The position numbers were made by a program, and so were the translations under genes. The notes under the pieces were generated by a model, which saw nothing but the letters and a program-made list of their open reading frames with translations, was not told the origin of the DNA and ran no database searches. From CAHJXG01 sp965277495 (GTDB taxonomy: Bacteria > Pseudomonadota > Alphaproteobacteria > Acetobacterales > Acetobacteraceae), in the NCBI GenBank assembly GCA_965277495.1, contig OZ255824.1, forward strand, positions 4,340,001 to 4,404,000: DNA of 64,000 bases, given 5' to 3'. Position 1 is the first letter of the stretch, and the number at the start of each line of letters is the position of its first letter. Below are positions 8,460 through 17,132 of the stretch, piece after piece.

Positions 8460-9959
8460 TCATCGCACGTAATAGGTCATGACGATCAGGGAAGGCACCG
8501 CGACCAGGCTGGCGAACGCAGCCGCGACCGGCACTGCGGCCAGCACCGCACGCATTGCAGCAATCCCCGCCATGACGCGGACATTGGGCAGCGGCTGATA
8601 TCGTGGGACAGCAATCGCAAGCATAGGGATCAGCGGCAGCCAATAACGCCCGGATGGCCCTAAGATACTTGGCCCCCCCACCGGGGTCCACAACAAGTAT
8701 TGCGATTGGTAGATTGCGATCACGATTGCCGTGGCGGACAGCAGCAGCAACGCCGTTTCGCCGAAGCCGATCCGCACCGGCGGCCTTCCAGCAGCCGCAT
8801 GCGGCAGGACGTCCGCCACAAAGGCGCAGGCCAATGCCCACGCCCAGAGCGTATAGAGCCAGTTTTGCAGCGGCAGGTCGAGCCAGCCGAGGACGCCGAT
8901 GCCCTGCCAGAACAGCCACTGGTCGGCGATGATGGTGTTGAACGGCATCGTCATCAGGCGGGCCGGCTCCGCCAGCAGGACCCGGAATTGCGCGCCAGGG
9001 TCGGGTCCTTGAAACAGGATGGTGGGATCGCCCGGCCACAGCGGCCCGGGGTGGTAGGGCACCATCGGCGTTGGCGCCGATACGTACAGCATCACATACA
9101 GGGTCCAAGCGAACGCCGGGGCGGCGATGATGGCCAAGGCGGCCGCCCGGACCGCCAACGGCCGACTTTGGGCGCCACGCAAAGGAACCAGGACCATTGC
9201 GGCCAGGCCAACATACGGCAGTTTGACCACAGCGACGCAGGCCAGCAGAGCCACGCCTGCCCAGAATGGCCAACCCTGCCTGGCGTGCGATCCCTCCATG
9301 GCCCGAGGCGCCGGCAGCGTCAGCAGCGCCGTGCCGAGCGCCGCCGCGGCGATGATCTGCCCATCCTGGTTGAGGGATCCGGCGAGCGAAACTGTCATCG
9401 GCACGGACAGCACGCAGAATATAAGCGCCTGGCCTCGGCGAGCGATGGAAAGCGCCAGCAGGCCCATGGCGGCATAGCTTAACACGTTGCCAAGCCGGCC
9501 GGCGAGCAGGGCTTGGAATGGCGACGCGCCAAACAATCGCGCAAAACCGAAGCCGATTGCGCCAGGCACATAGAATACCGGCGCATAGACTACCAACGGG
9601 GCCATTTCGATGAAGGGCCTCGTATGGGTCCAGTCCAGCGCCCGTTTGGTCAGAAGCTGCTCAGCCGAAATATTCCGTACTGGAACCCCAAATTGCGGGA
9701 AGGCTGCGAAAAGGGTCGCCGGGTCGACGCGCATTCCGGCGGTCGTGCGGGTCGAGCCGTCTATCCAGACGACTGACCCGCGGCGTCCGATCACCTGCCC
9801 GGTCAGCAACGCCTGCGCCCGGAAGGCATGGGCAGGCTCATCGGCGACCTGTCCGGGCGGCGTCAGCATGGCCAGGCAAATGCCGAGCGGCACAACGGCG
9901 GCGAGGAACGCCAACGGCAGCAGGAAACGCGCCTGCCATACGCCGAAACGGGCTAGCAA
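8460..9959 (-). CDS. DUF2142 polytopic membrane protein (GT-C-like)
   Basis: About 499 residues, with roughly ten to twelve hydrophobic segments. The DUF2142 signature follows the first helix: LTPPGQVADEPAHAFRA, then GMRVDPATLFAAFP and RALDWTHTRPF. The acidic pair after a first helix resembles GT-C glycosyltransferases that use polyprenyl-phosphate sugars. I place the start at TTG 9959, which overlaps the stop of the VTT-domain gene; the frame is open to 10100, so a longer start is possible. It is last in a minus-strand run of GT2, VTT and DUF2142. Transfer of a sugar to an envelope polymer is inference. Confidence 0.72.
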   Translation of the reverse strand: MLARFGVWQARFLLPLAFLAAVVPLGICLAMLTPPGQVADEPAHAFRAQALLTGQVIGRRGSVVWIDGSTRTTAGMRVDPATLFAAFPQFGVPVRNISAEQLLTKRALDWTHTRPFIEMAPLVVYAPVFYVPGAIGFGFARLFGASPFQALLAGRLGNVLSYAAMGLLALSIARRGQALIFCVLSVPMTVSLAGSLNQDGQIIAAAALGTALLTLPAPRAMEGSHARQGWPFWAGVALLACVAVVKLPYVGLAAMVLVPLRGAQSRPLAVRAAALAIIAAPAFAWTLYVMLYVSAPTPMVPYHPGPLWPGDPTILFQGPDPGAQFRVLLAEPARLMTMPFNTIIADQWLFWQGIGVLGWLDLPLQNWLYTLWAWALACAFVADVLPHAAAGRPPVRIGFGETALLLLSATAIVIAIYQSQYLLWTPVGGPSILGPSGRYWLPLIPMLAIAVPRYQPLPNVRVMAGIAAMRAVLAAVPVAAAFASLVAVPSLIVMTYYVR

Positions 9960-10735
9960 CGGGTGCGGTTCGGTCGAAAGCGAGGCAGCGCCAGGCTGCC
10001 CTGCGTCGATCGTGGCAGCAGGCCGCAGGCCGACAGCAACGCGCCGCTGCGTGCAACCAGGGCAAGGGTCGCCACCGCGCCGCCGGCGAGCAGGACCCAC
10101 CGCAACCCGCCGCTAGACGGCCCGGCGACGCTTTTTAGGCCATCGCCGGCCACCGCCCCGAGCGCCACATAGCCGAGCAACGCCGGCAGCGCCGCGAGCG
10201 TGCCGAGAATGTAGTCGGTCTTGTGGACGCTCGTCAGGCCCAGCGTGTAGCTTGTCACCGCGAACGGCATCACCGGCGATACGCGCAACAGGCAGACCAG
10301 CCGCCAGCCATCCCGCCGCACCGCCTCGTCCAATCCGACCATGCGCCCGGCCGGACGTGCGTCGAGCATCCGGGCGATCCACGGGCGCAAGAGGGACCGC
10401 GCCAACCAGAATGCCAGCCAGCCGCCTAGCAACGTGCCGCTGACGGAAACGGCGAAGCCTACGCCGACCCCGAACACCATGCCCGCCGCGATCCCGAGCA
10501 TGGATGCCGGGACAATCCCGATCAGTGCCACCCCGGCCTGCAACAAGCCGAAGGAAACCAAGCCTTTGAGCCCGCTCGAACGCGCGGTTTGCGCCGCCGA
10601 GTTGGCCCAAACCATCGCCCCGGCCAGGCCAAACTGCGCGGCGGCGATGCTTCCCAAAATGGCTGCCCCAAGTGCGACTCCCAGCGCCAATCGCGCGTGG
10701 GCTCGCATGGCCTGCAACAGGCGGTTGACCCTCAT
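9953..10735 (-). CDS. TVP38/TMEM64 (VTT-domain) membrane protein
   Basis: A 260-residue integral membrane protein. The VTT/DedA-type core is visible: GIVPASMLGIAAGMVFG, then the reentrant segment SVSGTLLGGWLAFWLAR, and the paired motif LLRVSPVMPFAVTSYTLGLT. Members of the DedA/VTT superfamily move or recycle lipids, including undecaprenyl phosphate carriers. The start MRVNRL at 10735 overlaps the GT2 stop in an ATGA arrangement. Its stop overlaps the likely start of the DUF2142 gene. Flanked by a GT2 and a GT-C-like protein, it may handle a lipid-linked sugar, which is inference. Confidence 0.82.
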   Translation of the reverse strand: MRVNRLLQAMRAHARLALGVALGAAILGSIAAAQFGLAGAMVWANSAAQTARSSGLKGLVSFGLLQAGVALIGIVPASMLGIAAGMVFGVGVGFAVSVSGTLLGGWLAFWLARSLLRPWIARMLDARPAGRMVGLDEAVRRDGWRLVCLLRVSPVMPFAVTSYTLGLTSVHKTDYILGTLAALPALLGYVALGAVAGDGLKSVAGPSSGGLRWVLLAGGAVATLALVARSGALLSACGLLPRSTQGSLALPRFRPNRTRC

Positions 10736-11535
10736 GCGGCCCGGACTGCATCGCATTCAGCGGCGGCGGGGCCCACTGCAAGCCGTCCCTCAGGCTCCTC
10801 GGCGAACAGCGGCGACTGTGCCAGGCCGGCCTGATGCAGCCATAGCGCCCCTGATGTCTGCAGGACGCCAAACCCGTAGGTGACGCTCCGCCTGAAATTA
10901 ATGCTCGACGCCTCTTTGAAATACCGTGTTGGGCAGGAAATCTCGCCAATATGGAACTTGAGGTTTATGGCCTGCGCAAGCATCTGGTTATCGAACACGA
11001 AATCATCGGAGCAACGCAGCAGTGGCAGTTGCTCCAGCACGGTGCGGCTCCAGGCACGGTATCCCGTGTGGTATTCGGAAAGCCTCTGCTGGGCGAGGAT
11101 GTTCTGGACCGCCGTCAGGGCACGGTTCGCCAAATACTTGTAGAACGGCATGCCGCCGGACAGCGCGCCCTTGCCCAGGATACGCGAGCCCAGGATCACG
11201 TCGTAATGCCCGGACGCGATCATCGACGCCATCGCTGTCACCAGCCGCGGCGAATACTGGTAGTCGGGATGCAGCATGACAACGATGTCCGCGCCACGCG
11301 CCAGCGCCGCCGCATAGCAGGTCTTCTGATTGCCGCCATAGCCGCGGTTCCGGTCATGGCGGATGGTGTGCAGGCCCAGCTTGCGTGAAAGCGTGGCCGT
11401 GTCGTCGCTGCTGTGATCGTCCGTCAATATAAGGTCGTCGACGACATCGCGGGGTATCTCCGCCACGGTGCGTTCGATCGTTTGCGCAGCGTTATACGCT
11501 GGCAGGACCACTGCAACCTTTCGACCAAGCAGCAC
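10732..11535 (-). CDS. Glycosyltransferase family 2 (polyprenyl-phosphate sugar transferase type)
   Basis: A 267-residue GT-A fold enzyme. The N-terminus reads KVAVVLPAYNAAQTIERTV, the nucleotide-binding acidic motif is LTDDHSSDDT (residues ~36-46), RNRGYGGNQK follows, and HPDYQYSP supplies the metal-site aspartate. LGSRILGKGALSGGMP and YHTGYRAWSR fit DPM1/GtrB-like enzymes that charge polyprenyl phosphate with a sugar. No C-terminal membrane helices are present. The start is GTG 11535, with AGGGA 7 bases upstream. It leads the three-gene GT2-VTT-DUF2142 run. Confidence 0.85.
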   Translation of the reverse strand: MLLGRKVAVVLPAYNAAQTIERTVAEIPRDVVDDLILTDDHSSDDTATLSRKLGLHTIRHDRNRGYGGNQKTCYAAALARGADIVVMLHPDYQYSPRLVTAMASMIASGHYDVILGSRILGKGALSGGMPFYKYLANRALTAVQNILAQQRLSEYHTGYRAWSRTVLEQLPLLRCSDDFVFDNQMLAQAINLKFHIGEISCPTRYFKEASSINFRRSVTYGFGVLQTSGALWLHQAGLAQSPLFAEEPEGRLAVGPAAAECDAVRAA

Positions 11536-11641
11536 GAACCGATCCCTAAATATGAGTCGCCCAAGTTAACTATTGGTAAACCGTTAAACAGCTTCTGCCT
11601 ACGGACCAACGTCAGTCGCCGAAAGCAAGGCCGTACCGGAG
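11536..11641 (-). promoter_or_regulatory. AT-rich leader of the GT2 operon
   Basis: This 106-base gap is distinctly richer in A/T than its surroundings, with clustered TTAAC/GTTTAAC tracts at 11566-11588 and a perfect palindrome AGTTAACT. It must hold the promoter of the GT2-VTT-DUF2142 run. I cannot assign a convincing -35/-10 pair. It may also include the end of the GH5-like transcript. Confidence 0.3.
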
Positions 11642-13033
11642 CTACATGCGCCCTATCGCAACTGCAATATCCGCGTTGAGCGACACCTCGATCGTCAGGC
11701 CATGGGCATTGGCCACCGCAGGCCGCCGGTCAACGGCACGGCCCGCGCGCGTGTCCCATTTCGTCACCCAATACGGCCCGGCCTCCAGGCCCGGCACCCG
11801 CAACGACACCGCGGAACGCCCATCGGGGTCCACCCGCCCATCCGGCAGCAACGGCGCGGTGCGCAATAGCCACAGCACCGCCTGGCCCTGGTCCCCACAT
11901 GCAAAGCACGCCACATCGCCAGCGCTGACCTCCACCTCGAGCGGGCGGCGGTCAAAACGCGGCCAGTCCACCAACGGCAGGAAATCCGCCAGCGCCCGCT
12001 GCGCCTGCCGCATCCCGGACGTCAGCGCATGCGGATGCCGGTTCGGCCAGCGCATGCCGCCGCCGGCGCCGCCGGAGGCCAGGTGCGCCCACTGCACATG
12101 CCGGAAATACTCGTCGTCGAACGGCTCCGGCAGGGTGATCCGATGGTCCTTGAAGGTGTGGATCGGGCCGTGCTCGCTGTCGAAGAACGGGCGCTGGTCA
12201 TTGATCTCCGCCAAGGCCTCCCGCACCAGCTTGCCGACCGCGAGCGCCGGGGCGACGGTATCCTGCGGATGGTCGATCGTGCCCTCCTCGTAGAAGTGGT
12301 TGTTGGCGAAATCGAGCGCCGGGTGGCGGAAAATCGGCTCGTTCAGCCATGGCTTCCAGTGCAGCTCAGGCCCGAACACCGAGACGCACTGCGGATGCGC
12401 TCGTCCGTGCAGCCGTGTCTCGAGTTCGCGCAGGAACGGTCCCACGTCGCCGATGTAGTCGTCGAAACAGCCGGGCCGGCTCTCGCCCTGCACCGGGTGC
12501 ATCTCGTTCCACAGGTCCCATGCGAACAGCGCACCGCTGCCGCCCCAACGCTCGGTCGCGAACGCCAGCCGCGCCTTCACCAGCGCGCGCACGCCGGGGC
12601 ACACCAGCAGGCTGGTGCGCTCGGCGCAGGGTCCGCCGTTGGCCGCGTTGTAGGGATGCAGGTCCCAGCGCACCCAGTTGAAGAACGTATCGAGCGGGGT
12701 GAGCAGGATGCGTAATCCAGCCGCGGCGGTAAGCCGGAACAGGTCGTCCCAAAGCTGCACCATGGCCGGGTTGAAGACCCCGGCGGGCTGTTCGAAGAAG
12801 TATTCCCCAGTCTCCGCGTATTCCAGCATGAACCGCAGGCAGGTCACGCCGCTGTCGCGCAAATATGCCAAATGCCGCTCGACGGCGCCAAGGTCCCTGC
12901 GATGCAGCAGGCCCCGCCACTCCACCCAACTGACGCCGTCGTTCTGCCCGATCGGCGTCCAGGATGCGCCGGTGTCGGTGATGAAATACGGCCGGCCCGG
13001 CGCGCGCTGGACCCACGGCAAATCTGGCGCCAC
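11642..13033 (-). CDS. Glycoside hydrolase family 5-like cellulase/mannanase-type protein
   Basis: A 463-residue (beta/alpha)8 hydrolase of the cellulase superfamily. The putative acid/base lies in WDLWNEM (Glu177) and the nucleophile in FFDSEHG (Glu287), in the order and spacing expected for clan GH-A. Other landmarks are CLRFMLEYAETGEY near the N-terminus and NNHFYEEG. A ~90-residue beta-rich C-terminal region follows. There is no signal peptide, so it may act on cytoplasmic or polymer-intermediate sugars. The start is GTG 13033, with GAGGA 7 bases upstream. It sits between the GT2 cluster and pyk. The substrate is unknown. Confidence 0.7.
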   Translation of the reverse strand: MAPDLPWVQRAPGRPYFITDTGASWTPIGQNDGVSWVEWRGLLHRRDLGAVERHLAYLRDSGVTCLRFMLEYAETGEYFFEQPAGVFNPAMVQLWDDLFRLTAAAGLRILLTPLDTFFNWVRWDLHPYNAANGGPCAERTSLLVCPGVRALVKARLAFATERWGGSGALFAWDLWNEMHPVQGESRPGCFDDYIGDVGPFLRELETRLHGRAHPQCVSVFGPELHWKPWLNEPIFRHPALDFANNHFYEEGTIDHPQDTVAPALAVGKLVREALAEINDQRPFFDSEHGPIHTFKDHRITLPEPFDDEYFRHVQWAHLASGGAGGGMRWPNRHPHALTSGMRQAQRALADFLPLVDWPRFDRRPLEVEVSAGDVACFACGDQGQAVLWLLRTAPLLPDGRVDPDGRSAVSLRVPGLEAGPYWVTKWDTRAGRAVDRRPAVANAHGLTIEVSLNADIAVAIGRM

Positions 13034-13059
13034 CCTTTATTCCTCGTGCGCCACGCAAG

Positions 13060-14493
13060 TCATCTCACGTGCGCCACGCGCAACGCATTCGTCGTGCCGG
13101 GCTGGTTGAATGGCACGCCGGCGGTCACCACCACCTCCTGGCCCGGCGTCGCCAGGCCCTCGCTGCGGGCCAGCCGGGTCGCGCGCGTCACCGTTTCGGA
13201 CATCGTATGCAGCTCCGCCGTCACCAGCGCGTGCACGCCCCACACCACCGCGAGCCGCCGCGCGGTCGCAAGGTTCGCGGTCAGGCCCAGCACCGGGCAC
13301 TCCGGACGTTCCCGCGCCACGCGCAGCGCCGTGCTGCCGCCCTCAGTGAAGGCCACGATCGCCGCCGCCCCGATGGTGTGCGCCACCTGCCGGCTCGCCG
13401 CCGCGATGGCGGAGGCCGACACCGGCTCCGGCGCCGGGCGGCTCGCGTCGATGATGGCGCGCCAGCCGGAGTCGCGCTCCACCCGTTCCACGATGCGGTC
13501 CATGATGTTGACGGCCTCGTAGGGATATTGCCCGGCCGCGGTCTCGGCGCTCAGCATCACCGCGTCTGCGCCGTCGAACACCGCGGTCGCCACGTCCGAC
13601 GCCTCCGCGCGGGTAGGCGCCGGGGCGGTGATCATGCTCTCCAGCATCTGGGTCGCGACCACGACGGGGATGCCGCGCTCGCGGGCGGCGCGGACGATGC
13701 GCTTCTGGGCGAGCGGCACCTCCTCGGGCGGCAGCTCGACCCCCAGGTCGCCGCGCGCAACCATCACCGCGTCCGAAAGCGCCAATATCTCATCCAGGTT
13801 ATCAAGGGCTTGCGGCTTCTCCATCTTGGTCATGATCCAGGCGCGCCCGGCGGTAATCGCCTTCGCCTCCGCCACGTCCTCGGCCCGCTGCACGAAGCTC
13901 AAGCCGATGTAGTCCACCCCGTGCTCCAGCGCGAAAGCGAGGTCCAGCCGGTCCTTCGCCGTCAGCGCCGGGATCGGCAGCGCCACGTCGGGGACGTTGA
14001 CCCCCTTGCGGTCCGACAGGCTGCCGCCGGTCACGACCTCGGTCTCCAGGTGGTCCTCCCGCACATGCGTCACCCGCAGCCGCAGCTTGCCATCGTCCAG
14101 CAGCAGCGAGGTGCCGATTCCCGCCGCCTGGATGATCTCGGGATGCGGCAGCTCGACCCGGCGGCTGTCGCCCGGCACCGGGGACAGATCGAGCCGGAAG
14201 CCCTGGCCGGTCTGCAGCACGATCCGCCCGCCCTGGAATTTACCCACGCGCAGCTTCGGCCCCTGGACATCCGCGAGGATGCCGATCGGCCGGCCTGACT
14301 GCTCCTCCAACGCCCGGATCATGCTGATGCGCGCCAGGTGGTCGGCGTGGGCGCCATGGCTGAAGTTCAGGCGGAACACGTCGGCGCCGCCATAGAACAG
14401 CCGGGACAGCACCTCGGGCGTGGAGCTGGCCGGGCCGAGCGTCGCGATGATTTTGGTGCGCCTTCGGCGACGAAGCTTGATGCGGGCGGGCAT
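13060..14493 (-). CDS. pyk: Pyruvate kinase
   Basis: A 477-residue pyruvate kinase converting phosphoenolpyruvate and ADP to pyruvate and ATP. The N-terminal RTKIIATLGPAS, LNFSHGAHADH and the active-site signature IMTKMEKPQALDNLDEIL with the catalytic lysine are present. VMVARGDLGVELP and TRAEASDVATAVFDGADAVMLSAETAAG are intact, followed by the C-terminal regulatory domain (residues ~345-477). AAGGA precedes the ATG. It lies 9 bases after the glycerate kinase gene, so the pair is probably one transcript. The same pairing (ttuD-ttuE) is known from tartrate-catabolic operons. Confidence 0.95.
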   Translation of the reverse strand: MPARIKLRRRRRTKIIATLGPASSTPEVLSRLFYGGADVFRLNFSHGAHADHLARISMIRALEEQSGRPIGILADVQGPKLRVGKFQGGRIVLQTGQGFRLDLSPVPGDSRRVELPHPEIIQAAGIGTSLLLDDGKLRLRVTHVREDHLETEVVTGGSLSDRKGVNVPDVALPIPALTAKDRLDLAFALEHGVDYIGLSFVQRAEDVAEAKAITAGRAWIMTKMEKPQALDNLDEILALSDAVMVARGDLGVELPPEEVPLAQKRIVRAARERGIPVVVATQMLESMITAPAPTRAEASDVATAVFDGADAVMLSAETAAGQYPYEAVNIMDRIVERVERDSGWRAIIDASRPAPEPVSASAIAAASRQVAHTIGAAAIVAFTEGGSTALRVARERPECPVLGLTANLATARRLAVVWGVHALVTAELHTMSETVTRATRLARSEGLATPGQEVVVTAGVPFNQPGTTNALRVAHVR

Positions 14494-14502
14494 GGGGTGT
14501 CC

Positions 14503-15759
14503 TTAAAGCGGGGCGATCAGCACGGCCCGGAGGTCATTCACGTTGGTAAGCGTCGGTCCCGTGCGCACCAGGTCCCCCACAGCGTCGAACAGTCCGTAGC
14601 TGTCATGCGCCGACAACACGGCACGGGGATCAAGCCCCATGGCCCGTGCCCGCGTCAACGTGCTGGGCGTGACGATTGCGCCGGCTGCGTCCTCGGTCCC
14701 GTCGATGCCGTCGGTATCGCCGGCGAGGCCCCAAATGCCCGGCGCCCCGCGCAACGCGATCACGAGCCCGAGCAGGAACGCCGTGTTGCGCCCGCCGCGG
14801 CCGCATGGGCCCTGGCCGATCGTCACCGTCGTCTCGCCGCCCGACAGCAGCACGCAGGGGGCGGGCAGAGGATGGCCGTGCGTGCGCACGCTGTGGGCGA
14901 TGCCGGCCATGACGGTGCCGAGCTCCCGGCTTTCGCCCTCGAGCGCGTCGCCCAGGATCAGCGGCGTCAATCCATGCGCCCGGGCCACCGCGGCTGCCGC
15001 GTCCAGCGCCATGGCGGGCGTCGCGATCAGGCGGATATCGGCGTCGATCTCGTGCGGCTTGGGTGTTTCCGGGCCATCGGTGCGGGGCAACGCCAGGCCA
15101 TAATGGGCGGCGATGGCGCGCACGTCCGCCCAGGTCGACGGGTCCGGCACGGTCGGGCCGCTGCCGATGACGGCGGGGTCGTCGCCGGGCACATCGCTGA
15201 TGGCGAGCGTGACCACCCGCGCCGGATGCGCCGCCGCGGCGAGCCGCCCGCCCTTGATGGCCGACAAATGCTTGCGGACGGTGTTCATCTCGCCAATGGT
15301 AGCGCCGCTCGCCAGCAAGGCACGGTTCACCCGTTCGGCGTCCGCGAGCGTCAGGCCCGGCCCCGGCAGCTCCAGCAGCGCCGAAGCGCCGCCCGACATC
15401 AACGCGATGACCAGATCGTCCGCCGCAAGGCCCTGCACCGCCGCCAGCACGCGGCGCGCACCCAGCTCGCTGTTGGCGTCGGGGACCGGGTGCGATGCCT
15501 CGATGACCTCGATCATGCGGGTTGGGACGGCGTGGCCATACCGGGTGACGACGACGCCGGCCATGGCCACGTCCGGCCAGGCGTCCTCGAGCGCCGCTGC
15601 CATCACGGCGGCGGATTTGCCTGCGCCCACCACGACGACGCGGCCCTTTGGCGGTTCGGGCAAATGCGCCGCCAGCACCCGGCGCGGATCGGCGCTCGCG
15701 ATGGCCGCGTCGAACATGCCCCGCAGCGCGATGCGGGCCTGCGCGTCATCCCATGGCAT
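14503..15759 (-). CDS. Glycerate 2-kinase (DUF4147, TtuD/GckA family)
   Basis: A 418-residue protein of the glycerate kinase II (MOFRL) family. It has VVVVGAGKSAAVMA near the N-terminus, IALMSGGASALLELP, MNTVRKHLSAIKGGRLA and the C-terminal MOFRL part with LLSGGETTVTI and GGRNTAFLLGL. Members phosphorylate D-glycerate to 2-phosphoglycerate; older annotation calls them hydroxypyruvate reductases (TtuD). Coupled to pyruvate kinase, it would feed glycerate into pyruvate. AGAAGG lies 6 bases before the ATG. This is the first gene of the pair, divergent from the SemiSWEET gene. Confidence 0.88.
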   Translation of the reverse strand: MPWDDAQARIALRGMFDAAIASADPRRVLAAHLPEPPKGRVVVVGAGKSAAVMAAALEDAWPDVAMAGVVVTRYGHAVPTRMIEVIEASHPVPDANSELGARRVLAAVQGLAADDLVIALMSGGASALLELPGPGLTLADAERVNRALLASGATIGEMNTVRKHLSAIKGGRLAAAAHPARVVTLAISDVPGDDPAVIGSGPTVPDPSTWADVRAIAAHYGLALPRTDGPETPKPHEIDADIRLIATPAMALDAAAAVARAHGLTPLILGDALEGESRELGTVMAGIAHSVRTHGHPLPAPCVLLSGGETTVTIGQGPCGRGGRNTAFLLGLVIALRGAPGIWGLAGDTDGIDGTEDAAGAIVTPSTLTRARAMGLDPRAVLSAHDSYGLFDAVGDLVRTGPTLTNVNDLRAVLIAPL

Positions 15760-15965
15760 CGGCGCCTTCTCCCTGTGGCAAACGTACTATGGGCTGAGGT
15801 CTACACTTTCGCCAAGCGGCCCGAGGGGATTAAACGATCCAGTCTTGGCCGCTGGGGAACAAGCACCAATTCGGCTGGCATGATCGAACCGCTGGAGACG
15901 CAAGGGTCGAGCGTGAAGCGCGGTTGCTCGGCAGGGCGGCTGTCGACGTTTGAGTGGCGCAGAGC

Positions 15966-16277
15966 ATGACAATCGATATGGTCTCGGTCGTGGGGACGCT
16001 GGCTGCGGCCGCTTCCACCTCAAGCTTTGCTCCGCAAGCATGGAAGATCATCAAGACACGGGAGACCAAGGGCATCTCGGTCGGCATGTACGGGATTACC
16101 GTGGTCGGGTTCGCCCTTTGGTTTGCCTATGGGCTCATGCTTGGCAAGTGGCCGCTGATCTTCACCAACAGCGTGTGCCTGGCGCTGTCGGCGTTCATCT
16201 TCCTGATGAAGGTCGTGTCGCCGCGAACCCGGGCCGCTGTCGCCGACACGCTGGATCCGGCGGTGGAGAAGCCCTGA
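15966..16277 (+). CDS. SemiSWEET-family PQ-loop sugar transporter
   Basis: A 103-residue membrane protein with three predicted helices, the SemiSWEET half-transporter layout. The PQ-loop is present as SFAPQAWKIIKTRETKGIS, followed by YGITVVGFALWFAYGLMLG and TNSVCLALSAFIFLMKV. Family members dimerise and move sugars down their gradient. ATG 15966 is chosen over GTG 15954 because it puts the first helix at the usual distance, but no strong ribosome site decides this. The 206 bases upstream, shared with the divergent glycerate kinase gene, must hold both promoters. Confidence 0.85.
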   Translation: MTIDMVSVVGTLAAAASTSSFAPQAWKIIKTRETKGISVGMYGITVVGFALWFAYGLMLGKWPLIFTNSVCLALSAFIFLMKVVSPRTRAAVADTLDPAVEKP

Positions 16278-16360
16278 CTTGAAGGCGGGCAGGGGATGGC
16301 GCGCCGGGGTCCGGGATGCCATGTGCAATGGCGGATGACCGACCGAAGGAGATGCTGGCT

Positions 16361-16672
16361 ATGACAGTGCCGACGATGGATGACACGACCCGGACGGACT
16401 TGGAGGCGGCCGCGTTCCGGCGCCTGGTGGCGCACCTGCGGGAACGCACGGACGTGCAGAACATCGACTTGATGACGTTGTCCGGGTTCTGCCGCAACTG
16501 CCTGTCGCGCTGGTATCGCGAGGCGGCCGAGGCGCAGGGCGTGGCGCTCAGCGATCCCGATGCGCGGGAGATCGTTTACGGCATGCCCTACAAGGAATGG
16601 CAGGCGCTGCATCAGGCCGAGGCCACGCCGGAGCAGAAAGCGGCTTTTGCCAAGTCCAACCCCGCGCATTGA
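16361..16672 (+). CDS. DUF1244-family protein
   Basis: A 103-residue soluble protein matching DUF1244: AAAFRRLVAHLRERTDVQNIDLM, then GFCRNCLSRWYREAAEA, and YGMPYKEWQALHQAEATPEQ. The FCRNC pair and nearby histidine are invariant in the family and look like a metal or redox site, but no function is established. The start is fixed by AAGGAG at 16346-16351, 9 bases before the ATG. A tighter upstream ATG at 16352 is too close to that site. Confidence 0.88.
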   Translation: MTVPTMDDTTRTDLEAAAFRRLVAHLRERTDVQNIDLMTLSGFCRNCLSRWYREAAEAQGVALSDPDAREIVYGMPYKEWQALHQAEATPEQKAAFAKSNPAH

Positions 16673-16728
16673 CCCGGACTCGTGGCGCCGCTAAGCCCCC
16701 CGGCTGACCATTACCGAGGGGGGACGCC

Positions 16729-17031
16729 ATGGCCCTGGACACCACCGATTCGCTCGACAACGACCCGTTGGACGAGAGCAAGGCCGCCGAGGCGCAGGTC
16801 GGCGGCATTGCGGCGGACCGGCTGCGCAGCCTGATCGAACGGATCGAGCGGCTTGAGGAGGAGCGCAAGGCGCTTGGGTCCGACATCAAGGACATCTACG
16901 CCGAGGCCAAGTCGGCCGGGTTCGACGTGAAGGTGCTGCGGCAGATCATCCGCATCCGCAAGCAGGAGCCGGCGGATGTCGAGGAGCAGGAGACGCTGCT
17001 GGATGTTTATCGGCGCGCGCTGGGGATGTGA
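16729..17031 (+). CDS. gapR: GapR/DUF2312-family nucleoid-associated protein
   Basis: A 100-residue protein. After an acidic ~27-residue leader it matches DUF2312/GapR: ADRLRSLIERIERLEEER, IKDIYAEAKSAGFDVKVLRQIIRIRKQ, and a final helix ETLLDVYRRALGM. In Caulobacter, GapR forms a clamp around overtwisted, AT-rich DNA ahead of forks and polymerases and helps topoisomerases. The lysine/arginine patch in FDVKVLRQIIRIRKQ is the DNA-contact segment. A strong GAGGGG lies before the ATG. It is monocistronic. The leader is longer than in Caulobacter. Confidence 0.85.
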   Translation: MALDTTDSLDNDPLDESKAAEAQVGGIAADRLRSLIERIERLEEERKALGSDIKDIYAEAKSAGFDVKVLRQIIRIRKQEPADVEEQETLLDVYRRALGM

Positions 17032-17132
17032 TGGTGGGAGAACGGCGGGTCCTGGCCGCAACCCACTGTGGTGGCCGCACCGCTTGAGCTCCGCTGATTG
17101 AGGCTTCCTCAAACGGATAGGGAGGTCTTCAA

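Noticed and set aside
15830..16087. Small minus-strand frames in the SemiSWEET promoter region
   Set aside because: They have no ribosome site or family match and overlap the real gene on the opposite strand.
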